Translations under genes and position numbers: made by a program | Shown: positions 10,025 through 22,096 of the stretch, in pieces | Layout: every line of letters starts with the position of its first letter | Position numbering within the stretch: position 1 is the first letter of the stretch | Notes under the pieces: model-generated | What the model saw: the letters and a program-made list of their open reading frames with translations, nothing else | Told to the model about the DNA's origin: nothing | Database searches by the model: none | NCBI GenBank assembly: GCA_037447655.1 | Contig: JBBHKE010000420.1 | Span: forward strand, 211,285 to 252,715 | Direction: 5' to 3' | From: Zygnema cylindricum | Lineage: Eukaryota > Streptophyta > Zygnematophyceae > Zygnematales > Zygnemataceae | DNA: 41,431 nucleotides

Positions 10025-13000
10025 GGTATGGCCTCTCTCTCGCCACCCTCTCTCCCTTCCTCTCTCTCCTCCCTTTCTTTCCCGGCCTCTTTCTCCCTCC
10101 CTCTCTCTCTTTGCCTCTCCCTCCCCCTCTCTCTCCATCCCTCACCCTCCCTCCCTCTCTCCCTCTCTCCTCACTCTCTCTATCTCTCTCTCCCTTTTGC
10201 CCTCTCCCTTTCTCTCGCTCTCCCCCCCCTCTTTCTCCCTCCCTCTCCCTCCCTCCCTCCCTCCCTCCCTCCCTCCCTCCCTCCCTCCCTCCCTCTCTCC
10301 CTCTCTCACACCCTTTCTCTTCTCTCTCACCTTGTCTCCTCCCCGCTCTCCCTCTCCCTCTCCCAATCTACCCTCCCTCCTTTTACCACTCCCTCACTAT
10401 CTCCCTCCCTCCATCCCTCCCTCCTTCCCTCTCTCTCTATCATTGAGCCCTCTTTCACTCACAATCTGACCTCCCTCCCTCCCTCCCTCTCTCCCTCCCT
10501 CCCTCCCTCCCTCCCTCCCTCCCTCCCTCCCTCCCTCCCTCCCTCCCTCCCTCCCTCCTTCCCACTCACCCTTCCCATCTCCAATCTACCCTCCTTCTTT
10601 CTTTTTACCCCTCCCTCAATATCTCTCTCCCTTCCTCCTTCCCTCCTTCCCTCCCTCTTTCCCATTTTGCCCTCCCTCCGAATCTGCCCTTTCTCCTTCC
10701 CAATCTGACATTCCTCTGCTCTCTCACACTCCCTCCTTCCCGCTCTCCCTCCCCCTCTCCCAATCTACCCTCCCTCCCTCCTTATACCCCTCCCTCACTA
10801 TCTCCTTTCCTCCCTCCCTCCCTCCCTCCCTGTTTACAACTCTCCCTCCTCTTCTCCAATCTACCCTCCCTCTCTCCTTATACCCCTCCCTAACTATCTC
10901 CCTCCCTCCCTCCCTCCCTCCTTACTTCCCTCCTTCCCTCCCTCTTTCCTATTCTGCCCTCCCTCCCAATTTGCCCTTTCCCCCTCCCAATTTGACCTTC
11001 CTCTCCTCTCTCACACTCCCTCTTTCCCGCTCTCCTCCCCCTCTCCCAGTCTACCCTCCCTCCTTTTACCCCTCTCTCACTATCTCCCTTCCTCCCTCCC
11101 TCGCTCCCTCCTTCCCTCCCTCTCTCCCATATTGCCCTCCCTCCTTGACAATCTGCCATCCCTCCCTCCCTCCCTCCCTCCCTCCTTCCCACTCTCCCTC
11201 CCCCTCTCCCAATCTACCCTCCCTCCCTCCTTATACCCCTCCATTACTATTTGCCTCCCTCCATCCATCTTTTCTTCTCTCCTTCCCTCCCTCTCTCCCA
11301 TTCTACCCTCCCTCCCAATGTGACCTCAATCTCACCCTCTTTCTATCCCTCCCCCCCCCCCCTCCTTCACTCCCTCACTCCATCCCTCCCTACACCTCCT
11401 CCCTTCCAATCTACCCTCCCTCCCTCAAAATCTGCCCATCCCAATCTGCCCTGCTCCCTCCCTCCCTCCCTCCCATTTTGGCCTCCCACTCTGCCCATCC
11501 CAATCTGCCCTGCTCCCTCCCTCCCTCCCTCCCATTTTGGCCTCCCACTCTGCCCATCCCAATCTGCCCTGCTCCCTCCCTCCCTCCCTCCCATTTTGGC
11601 CTCCCACTCTCCCAATCTGTCCGCCCTCCCTCCCTCCTTTCCTCCCTCCCTCCCTCCCTCCCTCCCTCCCTCCCTCCCTCCCTCCCTCCCTCCCTCCCTC
11701 CCTCCCTCCCTCCCTCCCTCTCTCCATTCCCTCTTAATCTACCCTCCCTCTCTCCCAATCTGTCCGCCCTCCCTCCCTCCCTCCCTCCCTCCCTCCCTCC
11801 CTCCCTCCCTCCCTCCCTCCCTCCCTCCCTCCCTCCCTCCCTCCCTCCCTCCGTCCCTCTCTCCCTCTCTCGCACCCTTTCTCTTCTCTCTCACACTCCC
11901 TCTTCCCCGCTCTCCCTCTTCCTCTCCCAATCTACCCTCCCACCCTCGTTTTACCACTCCCTCACTCAATCTGACCTCCCTCCCTCCCTCCCTCCCTCCT
12001 TTCCACTCACCCTTCCCATCTCCAATCTACCCTCCCTCCTTTTTACCCCTCCCTCAATATCTCCTTTCCTCCCTCCCTCCCTCCTTACAACTCTCCCTCC
12101 TCTTCTCCAATCTACCCTCCCTCTCTCCTTATACCCCTCCCTAACTATCTCCCTCCCTCCCTCCTTACTTCCCTCCTTCCCTCCCTCTTTCTCATTCTGC
12201 CCTCCCTCCCCATTTGCCCTTTCTCCCTCCCAATTTGCCCTTTCTCCCTCCCAATTTGACCTTCCTCTCCTCTCTCACACTCCCTCTTTCCCGCTCTCCC
12301 TCCCCCTCTCCCAATCTACCCTCCCTCCCTCTTTTTACCCCTCCCTCACTATCTCCCTTCCTCCCTCCCTCACTTCCTCCTTCCCTCCCTCTCTCCCATA
12401 TTGCCCTCCCTCTTTGACAATCTGCCATCCCTCCCTCCCTCCCTCCCTCCCTCCTTCCCACTCTCCCTCCCCCTCTCCCAATCTACCCTCCCTCCCTCCT
12501 TATACCCCTCCATTACTATTTGCCTCCCTCCCTCCATCTTTACTTCTCTCCTTCCTTCTCTCTCTCCCATTCTACCTTTTCTCCCAATGTGACCTCGATC
12601 CCGCCCTCCCTCCATCCCTCCCTCCCCCCCTCCTTCACTCCCTCACTCCATCCCTCCCTACACCTCCTCTTTTCCAATCTACCCACCCTCCCTCGAAATC
12701 TGCCCATCCCAATCTGCCCTCGCTCCCTCCCTCCCTCCCTCCTATTTTGGCCTCCCACTCTCCCAATCTGTCCGCCCTCCCTCCAAATCTGCCCATACCA
12801 ATCTGCCCTCGCTCCCTCCCTCCCTCTCTCCCTCCCATTTTAGCCTCCCACTCTCCCAATCTGTTCGCCCTCCCTCCCTACTTTCCTCCCTCCCACCCTT
12901 TGTTAACCCTCCCTCTTCTCTCTCACCCTCCCTTCTTCTCGCTCTCCCTCCCTCTATCCTAATCTACCCTCCCTCCATCCTTTTACCCCCCCCCTCACTT

Positions 13001-16000
13001 TCTCTTTCCCTCCCTCCCTCCTTCCCTCCCTCCTTCCCTCTTTCCCTCCCTGCCTCCCATTCTGCCCTCCCTCCCTCCCTATATTCCCTCCCTCCTTACC
13101 AATCTGGCCTCCCTCCCTCCCACCCTCCCTAACTCCCTCCCTCCTTCCTTCCCTCCCTCCCTCCCTCCCTCCCCATCATCCCTTCCAATCTGCCCTCTTC
13201 CCTCCAAATTTGCCCATCCCAATCTGCCCTCCCTCCCTCCCTCCCATTTTGCCCTCCCTCTCTCCCAATATGTGAGCCCTCCCTCTTCTCTCTCTCCCCC
13301 CCTCCATCCCTCCCTCCCTCCCTCCTCCCTCCCTCTCTCTTACCCTCCCTCTTCTCTCTCACCCTCCTTGCTTTCAGCCCTCCCTCCCTCCCTCCCTCCC
13401 TCCGCCCCACTCTCCCTCCCCCTCTCCCAATCTACTCTCCCTCCTTCCCTCCCTTTTTTCCTCACTCCCTTCCACCTTCCCTCCCTCTTCCCTCCCTCTT
13501 TTTCTCCCTCCTTCCCTCCTTCCCTCCCTCCTTCCCTCCCTCTCTCCCAATTTGCCCTTCCTTCCTCCCTCCCTCCCTCCCTCACTCCCTCCCTCCCTCC
13601 CTCCCTGCCCCTCCTCCCTTCCAATCTGCTCTCCCCCCCTCTATATTTGCCCATCCCAATTTGCCCTCCCTACATCCCTCCCTCCCTCACTCCTTCGCTC
13701 CTTCCCATTTTGCCCTCCCACTCTCCCAATCTGTCCACCCTCCCCACCTCCCCCCCTCCCTCCCTCCCTCTCCCCAACCCTCCCTCTCTCTCTTTAACCC
13801 TCCCTCTTCTCTCTCACCCTCCCTCTTCCCACTCTCCCTCCCCCTCTCCCAATCTACCCTCCCTCCCTCCTTTTACCCCTCCCTCATTATCTCCTTCCCT
13901 CCCTCTCTCCTTTCCCTCCTTCCCTCCCTCCCTCACTCCTCCCTCTCACCTTCCGTCTTCGCTCTCTCTCCCTCTTCGCTCTCCCTCTCCCTCTCCCAAT
14001 CTACCCTTCCTCCCTCTTTTTACCCCTCCCTTGCTATCTCATTCCTTTCATCCCTCTCTCTTTTTTTGCCCTCTCTCCTTTTCTACCCTCTCTCCCACCC
14101 AATCTGCTCTCCCTCCATACCTATCCTCCCTCCCTCCCTCCTTCCCTCCCTCCCTCCCTCCCTCTTCTCTCTCACCCTCCCTCCTTCCCGCCCTCCCTTC
14201 CTCGCTCCCTCCCTCCTTCCCTCCCCCTATCGCAATCTACATTCCCTCCCTCCTTTTACCTTTTTCTCCCTATCTCCCTCCTTCCTTCCCTCCTCCCTCC
14301 CTCCTTCCCTCCCAATCTAGCTTGCCTCCCTCCGAATCTGTCCTCCCTCCCTCTCTCCCTCCCTCCCTCCCACCTTCCCTCCCTTCCTCCCTCCCTCCCT
14401 CAATCCCTCCCTCCCTCCCTTCCAATCTGCCTTTCCTCCCTCCAAATCTGCCCTCCCTCCCTCCAAATTTGGCCATCCCATTTTGCCCTCTATCCCTCCT
14501 TCCCTCCTTCCCTCACGTTTTTCGCTCCCACTCTCCCAATTTGTCCACCCTCCCTCCCTCTCCCCCTCTCTCCCTCCTTCCCTCTCTCTAACCCTCCTTC
14601 TCTCTCACCCTCCCTCCTTCCGCTCTCTAACTTTCGCTCTTCTCTCTCACCCTCCCTGCTTCTCGCTCTCCCTCCCACTCTCCCAATCTACCCTCCCTCC
14701 CTCATTTTACCCCTCCCTCACTATCTGCTTCCCTCCTTTCCTCCTTTCCCTCCTTCCCTCCCTCTCTCACTCCCCCCTCTCACCCTCCCTCCTCGCTCTC
14801 CCTCCCCCTCTCCGAATCTTCCCTCCGTCCCACTTTTTACCCCTCCCTCACTATCTCATTCCCTCTCACCCTCTTTCCTTCCTTCGCTCCCTCCCTCACT
14901 CCCCCTTCTCACCCTCCCTCCCTCACTCCCCCCCTTTCACCCTCTCTCCACGCTCTCCCTCCCCCTCTCCCAATCTACCCTCCCCTCTTTTTACTCCTCC
15001 CTCCCTCCATCCTTCCCTCTCTTTTATTTTTCCCTCCATCCTATTCTACCCTTCTTCCCTCCCAATCTGCCCTTTCGCCCTTTCTTCTTTTCTTCGTTTC
15101 TTCCTCCCTCCCTCCCTCCCTCCCTCCCTCCCTCCTTGCCCCACCTCCCTTCCAAATTGCCCTCCCTCCCTCCAAATTTGCCCATCCCATTCTGCCCTCG
15201 CTCCTTCCCTCTCTCCCATTTTGCCCCTCCCACTCTTCAATCTGTCCGCCCTCCATCTCTGTCCCCCACTTTCCTTCCGTCCCATTGTCTAACCCTCCCT
15301 CTTCTCTCTCACCCTCTCTCCTTCCCGCTCTCCTTCCCCCTCTCCCAATCTACCTTCCCTCCTTTCTTTTACCCCCCCCTTCCAATCTCCCCTCCCTCCC
15401 TCCCTCCCTCCCTCCCTCCCTTCCCCCCTTCTATCTCTCCTTCCCAATTTGCCTTCCCTCCCTCCCAATCTGTCCTCTCCCTTTTCCCCTCCCTCTCTCT
15501 CACCCTCCTCTCTCATTCTCTCCCTCCCTCCCTCCCTCTCTCTTAACCTACCATACCTCCTTCCTTTTATTTCTCCCTTTTTCCCTCCCTCTCTCTATTC
15601 TTTCCTCCCTCCCTCCCTCTCTCTCCCCCTCTCCCAATCTGCCCTCCCTCCTAATTTGGCTTTTCTTCCTCCATCTCAATCTGCCCTCTTCTCCCTTCCT
15701 CCCTCCCTCCCTCCCTCCCCGTCTTCTATATATCCTTCGCAATTCGCCCTTCCTCCGTCCTAATCTGGCCTCCCTCTTTCTCTCCCAATCAGCCCCCCTC
15801 TCCCTCTCCCTCTCCCTCTCCATCTCCCTCTCCCTCTCCCTCACCCTTATCCTCTCCCTCTCTTGCTCCCTCTCACCCTCCCCCTCTCCCTTCCTCTCCT
15901 CACCCCCTCCCCCCCCTCCCAATCTCCCACTCCCTCTCCTTCCCCCTGTCCCTCTCCCTCTCCGCCTTTCTCGTTCTCTTCCTCTCCCGCTCTCCCCCTC

Positions 16001-16130
16001 TCCGCCTCTTTCTTTCCCTCTCTCTCTCTTTCTCCCCCCTCTATCCCTCACTCCCCGCTCTCCGCCCCTCCGCATCTCTCTTTCTTTTCCTCTCGCTCTT
16101 CTCGCCCTGTCCCTCTCCCTCTTTGTAATT
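10025..16130 (+). repeat. 6-kb pyrimidine-rich satellite (CCCT/CCTC core)
   Basis: The plus strand is almost free of A and G. Runs of CCCTCCCTCC alternate with recurrent words such as CCCAATCTACCCTCCCTCC, CCCAATCTGCCC, TTTTACCCCTCCCTCACTAT and CTCTCACCCTCC. The long frames across it (up to 663 codons, Pro-Pro-Ser-Leu repeats) are artefacts of a stop-free triplet set and occur in all plus frames. The minus strand is correspondingly Gly-Arg-Glu repeats and is G-quadruplex prone. Internal structure includes 59-bp units and a 1,269-bp duplication. Confidence 0.92.
11432..11608 (+). repeat. Three 59-bp units inside the CT satellite
   Basis: CTGCCCATCCCAATCTGCCC recurs at 11432, 11491 and 11550, each followed by (CTCC)n, CATTTTGGCCTCCCACTC. 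The units are nearly identical, so this is a recent local amplification. Diverged singles of the same unit occur near 12700, 12790, 13210 and 15180. Confidence 0.88.
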
Positions 16131-16320
16131 TCCATATTTCAAATATATTAGAAGTGTAGTTGATTTTTGTTCTCTGGTTTTTTTCCTCCTTTTTTTGTGA
16201 CTTTGTTCACTTTTAATCTTTTTTGGGTAACTTCGTTGTTGAATTTGTTCCTACTTTTCCTGAATTTTTTGTTGATTTTTTTTTGACTTTTTTTGTCTTT
16301 TCCGATGACGTTGTGGGTGT

Positions 16321-16450
16321 CTTTTGTTCCCGACTACTTCAACTTGTTGGCGACTTTGTGTGTCTTTTGTTCCCAACTTCTTCAACTTGTTGGCGACTTT
16401 GTGTGTCTTTTGTTCCCAACTTCTTCAATTGTTGGCGACTTTTTAGTGAC
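16321..16450 (+). repeat. 43-bp tandem repeat, three units
   Basis: CTTTTGTTCCCAACTTCTTC with AACTTGTTGGCGACTTTGTG repeats at 16321, 16364 and 16407 with a 43-bp period. The plus frame reads CRLLQLVGDFV-like repeats, but 43 is not divisible by three, so coding conservation is not suggested. Confidence 0.9.
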
Positions 16451-16544
16451 TTTTTGGTAACGTTGTTTGTGTCTTTTTTGGGAACTTTATGGCGAAACTA
16501 TTTTGACTATGTTGTCACTATATGGGGACTCATTAGTATTTGAT

Positions 16545-16860
16545 TGGGCGCATTTTGGCCTCTTTTTGGTCCATTTTTGTCACTTTTTGCTCACTTTTCT
16601 TTCACGTTTTGGTCATTTTTTTATCATTTTTCTAACACTTTTTGGTCATTTTTTTATCACTTTCTAATCAGCTTTCTTTCACGGCTTGGTCACTTCTTTG
16701 TCATTTTCTGCCACTTTTTGGGCACTAATTGAGTCAATTTTTTGTCACTTTCCGATCAAATTTTGGTGACTAACCTGTCACTTTTCTGTCACTTTTCGGT
16801 CACTTTTCGGTCACTTTTTGGTCACTTTTTGGTCATTTTCATGTCTTTTTTTTGTCACTT
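16545..16860 (+). repeat. Degenerate short tandem array of TTTTTGGTCAC units
   Basis: About 30 imperfect repeats of 10-12 bp built on CACTTTTTGGT. They change gradually from CATTTTTTTATCATT to CACTTTTCGGT. This is low-complexity DNA; the Phe/Leu/Ser-rich frames are by-products. Confidence 0.85.
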
Positions 16861-16932
16861 TTTCATCTCTCTTCTCTACCGGTATCTTTTCCAGCTTGTC
16901 GGTCTTTTTGGAGGCACGCCAGTTTGTCGATT

Positions 16933-17015
16933 CTCCGCCCCGTTTTGAGACTCGCAAGGTGCTCCGGACAACCTGTGGCGCTCCGCCCCGTTTTGAGACT
17001 CGCAAGGTGCTCCGG
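16933..17015. repeat. GC-rich 48-bp direct repeat, 1.7 units
   Basis: CTCCGCCCCGTTTTGAGACT at 16933 is repeated exactly at 16981, with 35 identical bases. It is the only GC-rich, CpG-containing island in this AT-rich stretch. I could not assign it to a known element. From 17016 to 18025 I see only AT-rich DNA with a (TA)n run at 17590-17620. Confidence 0.85.
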
Positions 17016-17585
17016 TCTCCCTCCTGCAACGCCTTGACTTCCCTGAAATATAGTAATTGGTGCGACAAAAATACAAAAATCTTTAGATTTTCTCTTTTTG
17101 TTGTTTTACTTTTAAATTATCTTTGATAAATGTTGTAGGTTAAACTATAATTTTAGTTTTCAGCTTTGACACTTAATAAACATGTGATGTAGTTTTTTAA
17201 ATGTGGGGTGAAGATTTTTTTGTACCCAAATTTTAAAACATGTAGCGAATAATGCAATAAAATCTCCGTCTTACGAGACAATTTAGTCGATACTAGTTTA
17301 TAAGGTTAATTACTGTGGAAAAGAATGTTTGTCCTTGAACGTTTTTTTAACTGAGGTACGTTCAGATCTTGTGGTATTATAAGTATCATTTTAGTTTCAT
17401 TTTTTTAATTATTCATTATGAAGTACCTAATGTTATTACTATTTGTCTTTTCCTTTTAGTTTCCTAGGTTGTTCTTTGCAAATAATTGATTGCTTGCAAA
17501 TAAACGTTTCATTATTGATGATAATTTTTTGTTGTGTTTTTGACTTTACGGATCAATTGTGGTCATGTGACTGTTTATATGGAGG

Positions 17586-17621
<36 letters not shown>

Positions 17622-18025
17622 TTTTGGTCATGGTTTGATCAAATGTTTAGTCAATTTAATCAAAATACCAATATCACATATGACCACACCTACGCAGAGT
17701 CTACAAGAACCAACCAAAAATTTTACAAACTTTTTAAAAGCCAAGAAACGATTGTATTTGCAAAAATGTGTTTGAGATGAAGGTCTATTTCCGCATAATA
17801 TTGGTGCGTCAATTCTGGATTGTATAAAGTTACAATTTCACAAATTTGTCTCTTGATGAATACGACAATTCTCGAAAGATGTCTATTATAGACAACAACA
17901 TGTAAACTATATCAAATTTGAAGTTAAAAAAAATAAATGCAATATCGCACGGAATCATATGAAAAGAAACGCATCTTCAAAGAAACAAACAAATTGGATC
18001 TCTATTGTTAAAACTGTAAGAAGTT

Positions 18026-18375
18026 CAACGCAAGTTTTCCCTCTTTTCTTCCCTCCCTCACTCTTAATCTACCCTCCTTCATTCTATTTGTCCCTCTCTC
18101 CCTCCCTCGCTTTATCCCTCTCTCCATATCTCCCTCTACTTCTCTCCACAGCAAAAATTTTATTTAGAAAGCCTAATTAAATAACATTAAAAAATATGAA
18201 AATCCTTTGAAAAAACCTCAAGAAAAACCCTCAAACACAACTTGAAAAAACTAAAAAAAAACTTGGAAAAAAATTGGAAAATAAAAGAAAAAAAATTGAA
18301 AGAGTTTCCTCCATCCCTCTCTCTCGCACTCACTCTCTCTCTTCTGTCGTCTATCCCTTACTCCCTTATTTCTTT
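18026..18375 (+). repeat. Two small CT-rich patches upstream of the transposase
   Basis: CCCTCCCTCACTCTTAATCT and following (18040-18150), and CCTCCATCCCTCTCTCTCGC (18306-18365), share words with the large satellite and have the same orientation. They are separated by A-rich DNA and lie just upstream of the Harbinger transposase on its sense strand. Confidence 0.75.
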
Positions 18376-18565
18376 GTTGTTTTACAAGGTTATTTGTAAT
18401 AGCCATTTTTAAAATGGACCAATTTTCTCTCGGGTACATCATCGTTCTTGTGCGGAAAGGAAAATTCTTACTTACCTTCTCGTTATATTACAATTGGTTC
18501 TTTAGCAAATACGGTTGAGAAATTACATCAACAACCCCATACAAGCACGCTCAAGGGGAAAAAAA

Positions 18566-19665
18566 TGGAAGATTTTTCCTAGATCTACTAATTTTTGGGA
18601 CGACATTTCTAACACTATGGTTAAATGTCGGCAATTTAGATTGTGACGGGCAATAGAAAAGGCATTTTCGTATTGGGCTACCCACTTTCGAAAAGTGTGT
18701 GTTAATGTTAACACCATTCATTCAAAAACGACACACTAGCTATCGAGATGCCATACGTATCAACAAAGCATGTGCAGTGGTGCTTCACCGTTTGGCTCAC
18801 AACACGTCTTTAATGGCGTTTTCGAAAATGTTATGCATAGGGATTTCAACAATAACTAATTACACTGAAGATATTTGTTCGGTATTGGCAGCCCCCTTTC
18901 ATACCACTTTTATTCAACGAACGCCTAGGCGAGAGTTACAAGAAATCATCAATGGTTTCAAAGAATTAAGCGGAAATTCACAAATTGGAAAGGTAATAGA
19001 AAAGACGCACATATTTTTTTCAAGGTGTCCCGTGGAAAGCGCATTTGAGAATTTTGATCGTTTTAGAAGACACAATGTAACCCTTTAAGCAATTTGCAAT
19101 CACAGTCTTTTATTTTTTTATGTTTTTTGTGACCGACCGAGCTCGACCCACGACGTCACGATTTACCAAGCCTCCTTAATCTACACTCGTCTACGAAACC
19201 GCCAAATTCTAAGGGAGCTGGTTGAGGAAATTTGTGGCACTACAATTCGACCCATAATAATTGGAATACCGCTTATCCACTATCCAATTTTTTGATCAAA
19301 GGGTATAGCGTAAGAAATAGAGGAGACGCAAAGAAAAATGCTTTCGATAAAACATTATCAATTGGGCGAGTTCATATAGAAATGATGTTCGATGTTTTGA
19401 AAGAGCGGTTTAAACTATTGAGAGCCATACCAGTTAAAAAGGATATGGTTTAACTCTTGCCGAAGCATGTTGTGTTTTACACAATTTCATCATTCTTAAT
19501 GGAGAGCCACAACTTGCGTGGTGGAGGCAATTTCGGATGCCGGATGTTGAAAACGATGTCACGTCATCTTCTCGAGGTGGGAAGAGCACGGCGAGAGACA
19601 CGTTATTGTTTTATTTTTGTAATGACGATGATGGTGTAATCGAAGATAACGAAAAGGAATAATGA
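18566..19665 (+). pseudogene. PIF/Harbinger-type DDE transposase, decayed
   Basis: This is the catalytic transposase of a PIF/Harbinger DNA transposon (DDE_Tnp_4 family), which cuts and pastes the element in the nucleus. In order: FWDDISNTM, TFEKCVLMLTPFIQKRHT, AVVLHRLAHNTSL with a helix-turn-helix-like GISTITNYTEDI, and GFKELSGNSQIGKVIEKTHI, where the first catalytic Asp (usual GAIDG.HI) is lost. Then RRHNVTL-TAA-AICNH, STHDVTIYQASLIYTRL (second Asp), AYPLSNFLIKGYS, IGRVHIEMMFDVLKERFKLL (Glu) and EACCVLHNFIILNGEP. Damage: TGA 18644-18646, TAA 19086-19088, and single-base frame changes near 19265 and 19450. The tail ends TAA (19660) directly followed by TGA (19663). Length, about 365 codons, is close to normal. 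The extreme N-terminus is uncertain. Confidence 0.9.
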
Positions 19666-19849
19666 TCTGTCTCCAACCGCTAAAATTATGAGAGTTGATT
19701 TTTTATGTCACATTAGGAAACATTTGAATTTTACCAAACATAGAAAAGTGCGAAGAGTATTTTGAGATATACGGGTGGGATTATTCAACGACGTTTAATT
19801 CTATTTGGAATAGATGTTGTATTGTAACATTATTTCTTTGTTATGCATT

Positions 19850-20260
19850 GTTTTTTTTTATGCATTAGTTGAATCTTATTGTTTTGTATTTTTATTATTC
19901 AAAGGTATCTTGAAAGAGTCATTAAATTCAAATAAAATTTCATACCAAATAAGTTAATTAAAAAATGTGTATTCTATAATTCACTGGAAAGTTGGATTAA
20001 AATATAATACGATTGCTTACTCCATACCATGTAATCATTGCTATAAATTGTTGCATTGTTTTTTTATTATTCATTGTTTGTTCCTTTGTTGTTTTGTGTT
20101 GTTATTATTCAGAGGGGTTTTGAAAGAGACTTGAAAAAACATATTCATACCAATTAAGTTAATAAAAGAATGTGTAATTTGTACTTCATAGTGTGGAAGT
20201 TGGGATACAATTGCCACACCTTTGGTAACTCCATACCATATGATGATTGCCATAAAACAT
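19850..20260 (+). repeat. Two-unit 210-bp tandem duplication downstream of the transposase
   Basis: TTATTATTCAAAGG at 19892 and TTATTATTCAGAGG at 20102 head two diverged copies. Both continue with TTGAAAGAG, TCATACCAA, AAGTTAAT, AATGTGTA and TCCATACCAT in the same order. It occupies the presumed 3' untranslated part of the transposon. From 20261 to 20911 I see AT-rich DNA without recognisable features. Confidence 0.8.
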
Positions 20261-20911
20261 CAATAAAATACGAGATACACATATTGTACGCTATTATACG
20301 TGGCAACTATCAACGTGCGCCTAACAAACCATATGTTTTCAATTTGTTGCAATGTGTTTCCAACTTCTTTGATTAGATAGTTTTAGGTTTAAAAAGTGGA
20401 CAGACCCTTTAACTATATCACTATGACTATATAAACACACCACTGGAATCTCAATTATGCGTTAGATAAATAACATCTTAAAACTCATCTTACATAAATT
20501 GTTGATTTAACATCTATATTACACTACAAAACAATTCTAACAAAAAACTAACTATAAAAATGTATTTGTTTTGCTGGTTTTAAGTATCATAGATGTCGGA
20601 ACGTTCCTACGTTGTTAAAATATTTGTTTATAAATAAACACATACTGAAACTATTTTTCATTAAATTACAATCGTTATTTTTTTGATATTTGAGCTTGAT
20701 TTGTCCACTTTTTTTTTTGTTGATTGCATTTTAACAAGTATTGTTAAGATAACGGACATTTTATTAGCCCCTATTTTATTTGGCACCCATTTTATAGGTC
20801 TTTTTGTCTTTTCTCATAAAAAAAAAAATTGTTTCATGTATTGCTTTTACAACAATTTTTTGTTTTTAAAATTTATAGGCGTTAGAGAATCACACCTCAT
20901 TAACTATCTTT

Positions 20912-22077
20912 TTAAATATCAACACCATGTTTAAAGAATTCTAACAAGAGTTTCATTGCCATATTTTTTGCCTTCGTCGCCTTAGTTTGTGCCTCCAATT
21001 CGCGAGTTTTAGCCTCCAATTCGAGAGTTTTTGCCTCCAATTCACGAATTGACAATAAACAATTTTTTTTTTCATTTTTTTTTTTTTTTTGCTTTTTTTT
21101 TTTCATCATCCGTTGCCGCAAGTGATCTCAATTGCGAGCCTCCGTCTGCAATATCTATTTGTGTTTTTTTTCGCATCTTTCTCCTCTAACATACGCTCTT
21201 TATCAGTTCGTTTCACTTTTTTCATGATACCCGTTATTTTCTAACATTTTATTGATTTGTTGTTCACTTTCATCCGGTTCTATTCCACCTTTATAATCAT
21301 ACACTCTCATTACATTTGTTTCAAAAATGTTGGGTATTTCTTCTGTGGAAAAATTGAACCACCAACTAAATGATTGCTTTCCCACGGACGACTTTTTACG
21401 TTTGTGTGAGGATTTAGAGTTGGTGGGCGAGCTAATCACATAAGTCATTACATCTTCCTCTTTAGTGCTAGCACCCCCTAGCATTTTCTCCATTTTATCC
21501 GTTTTTTCTCTATTACCCCCTTAGTTAAAACACTACTCATCAGCTATTATAGGATGAGTAAACATGCTCTCTACCTCAACACTCTCTTTCTCTAGCTGTT
21601 CATCACCTAGATGTTCGTTATTTTGCCCATTCTCTTTTTTTCTTTCCTCTCTTAACTCTCAAACATTTCTAAACTCTATATTTCCCATTTTTCATCCCGT
21701 TGTATCGAATCTCCCTTGTAAAATTGGGTCTAATATATTAAAAAAAGACCAGGCAGGACTTTCTCCATTCTGTTGTTTTTGCGTGACTTGCGCTTTATAC
21801 TTTTTTCGTTGATCATTCTCTTTTTGTTTACATCAGACTAAACTCCTAATTTTTCTATTTGGCAACACATTGATGCTCTTCACTATTTTTTCCCACTGTA
21901 ATTTTGTGTGAGTCTTCTGGGTCTTTTTTGAAATTCGCCCCAAGAAACCCAAAGGACCTCTAATTCGTCTTTTGACCAACGATCACCATCTGAGTCTTTT
22001 TTGCTTTGAACCTTGTTTGGGGTCGTTTCTTGTGTTAGTTGATTTAATGTTGGCATATCAATAACATGGTTCTCCAT
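20912..22077 (-). pseudogene. Harbinger accessory Myb/SANT-like protein, decayed
   Basis: This is the second protein of PIF/Harbinger elements, a Myb/SANT (trihelix-like) DNA-binding partner that brings the transposase to DNA and the nucleus. From ATG 22077: a leader with TLNQLTQETTPNKVQ, RWSKDELEVLWVSW (helix 1), then in another frame WEKIVKSINVLPNRKIRSLV-TGA-CKQKENDQRKKYKAQ, the signature third helix. Next are SPAWSFFNILDPIL, an acidic linker (EHLGDEQLEKESVEVE), KRKKSS as a likely nuclear signal, and a C-terminal coiled coil of repeated LEAKT/RELE (21060-20960). Stops include TGA near 21785 and others, and there are several frame changes. It converges with the transposase at 18.6-19.7 kb, consistent with one element. 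Confidence 0.82.
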
Positions 22078-22096
22078 TTGTTTACTTAAAATCGTT

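Noticed and set aside
10971-12962. 663-codon plus-strand open frame of Pro-Pro-Ser-Leu repeats, and similar long frames across all CT/GA blocks
   Set aside because: C/T-only DNA cannot contain stop codons, so every plus frame is open. Period and composition are those of satellite DNA, and the repeated words are not kept in one frame.
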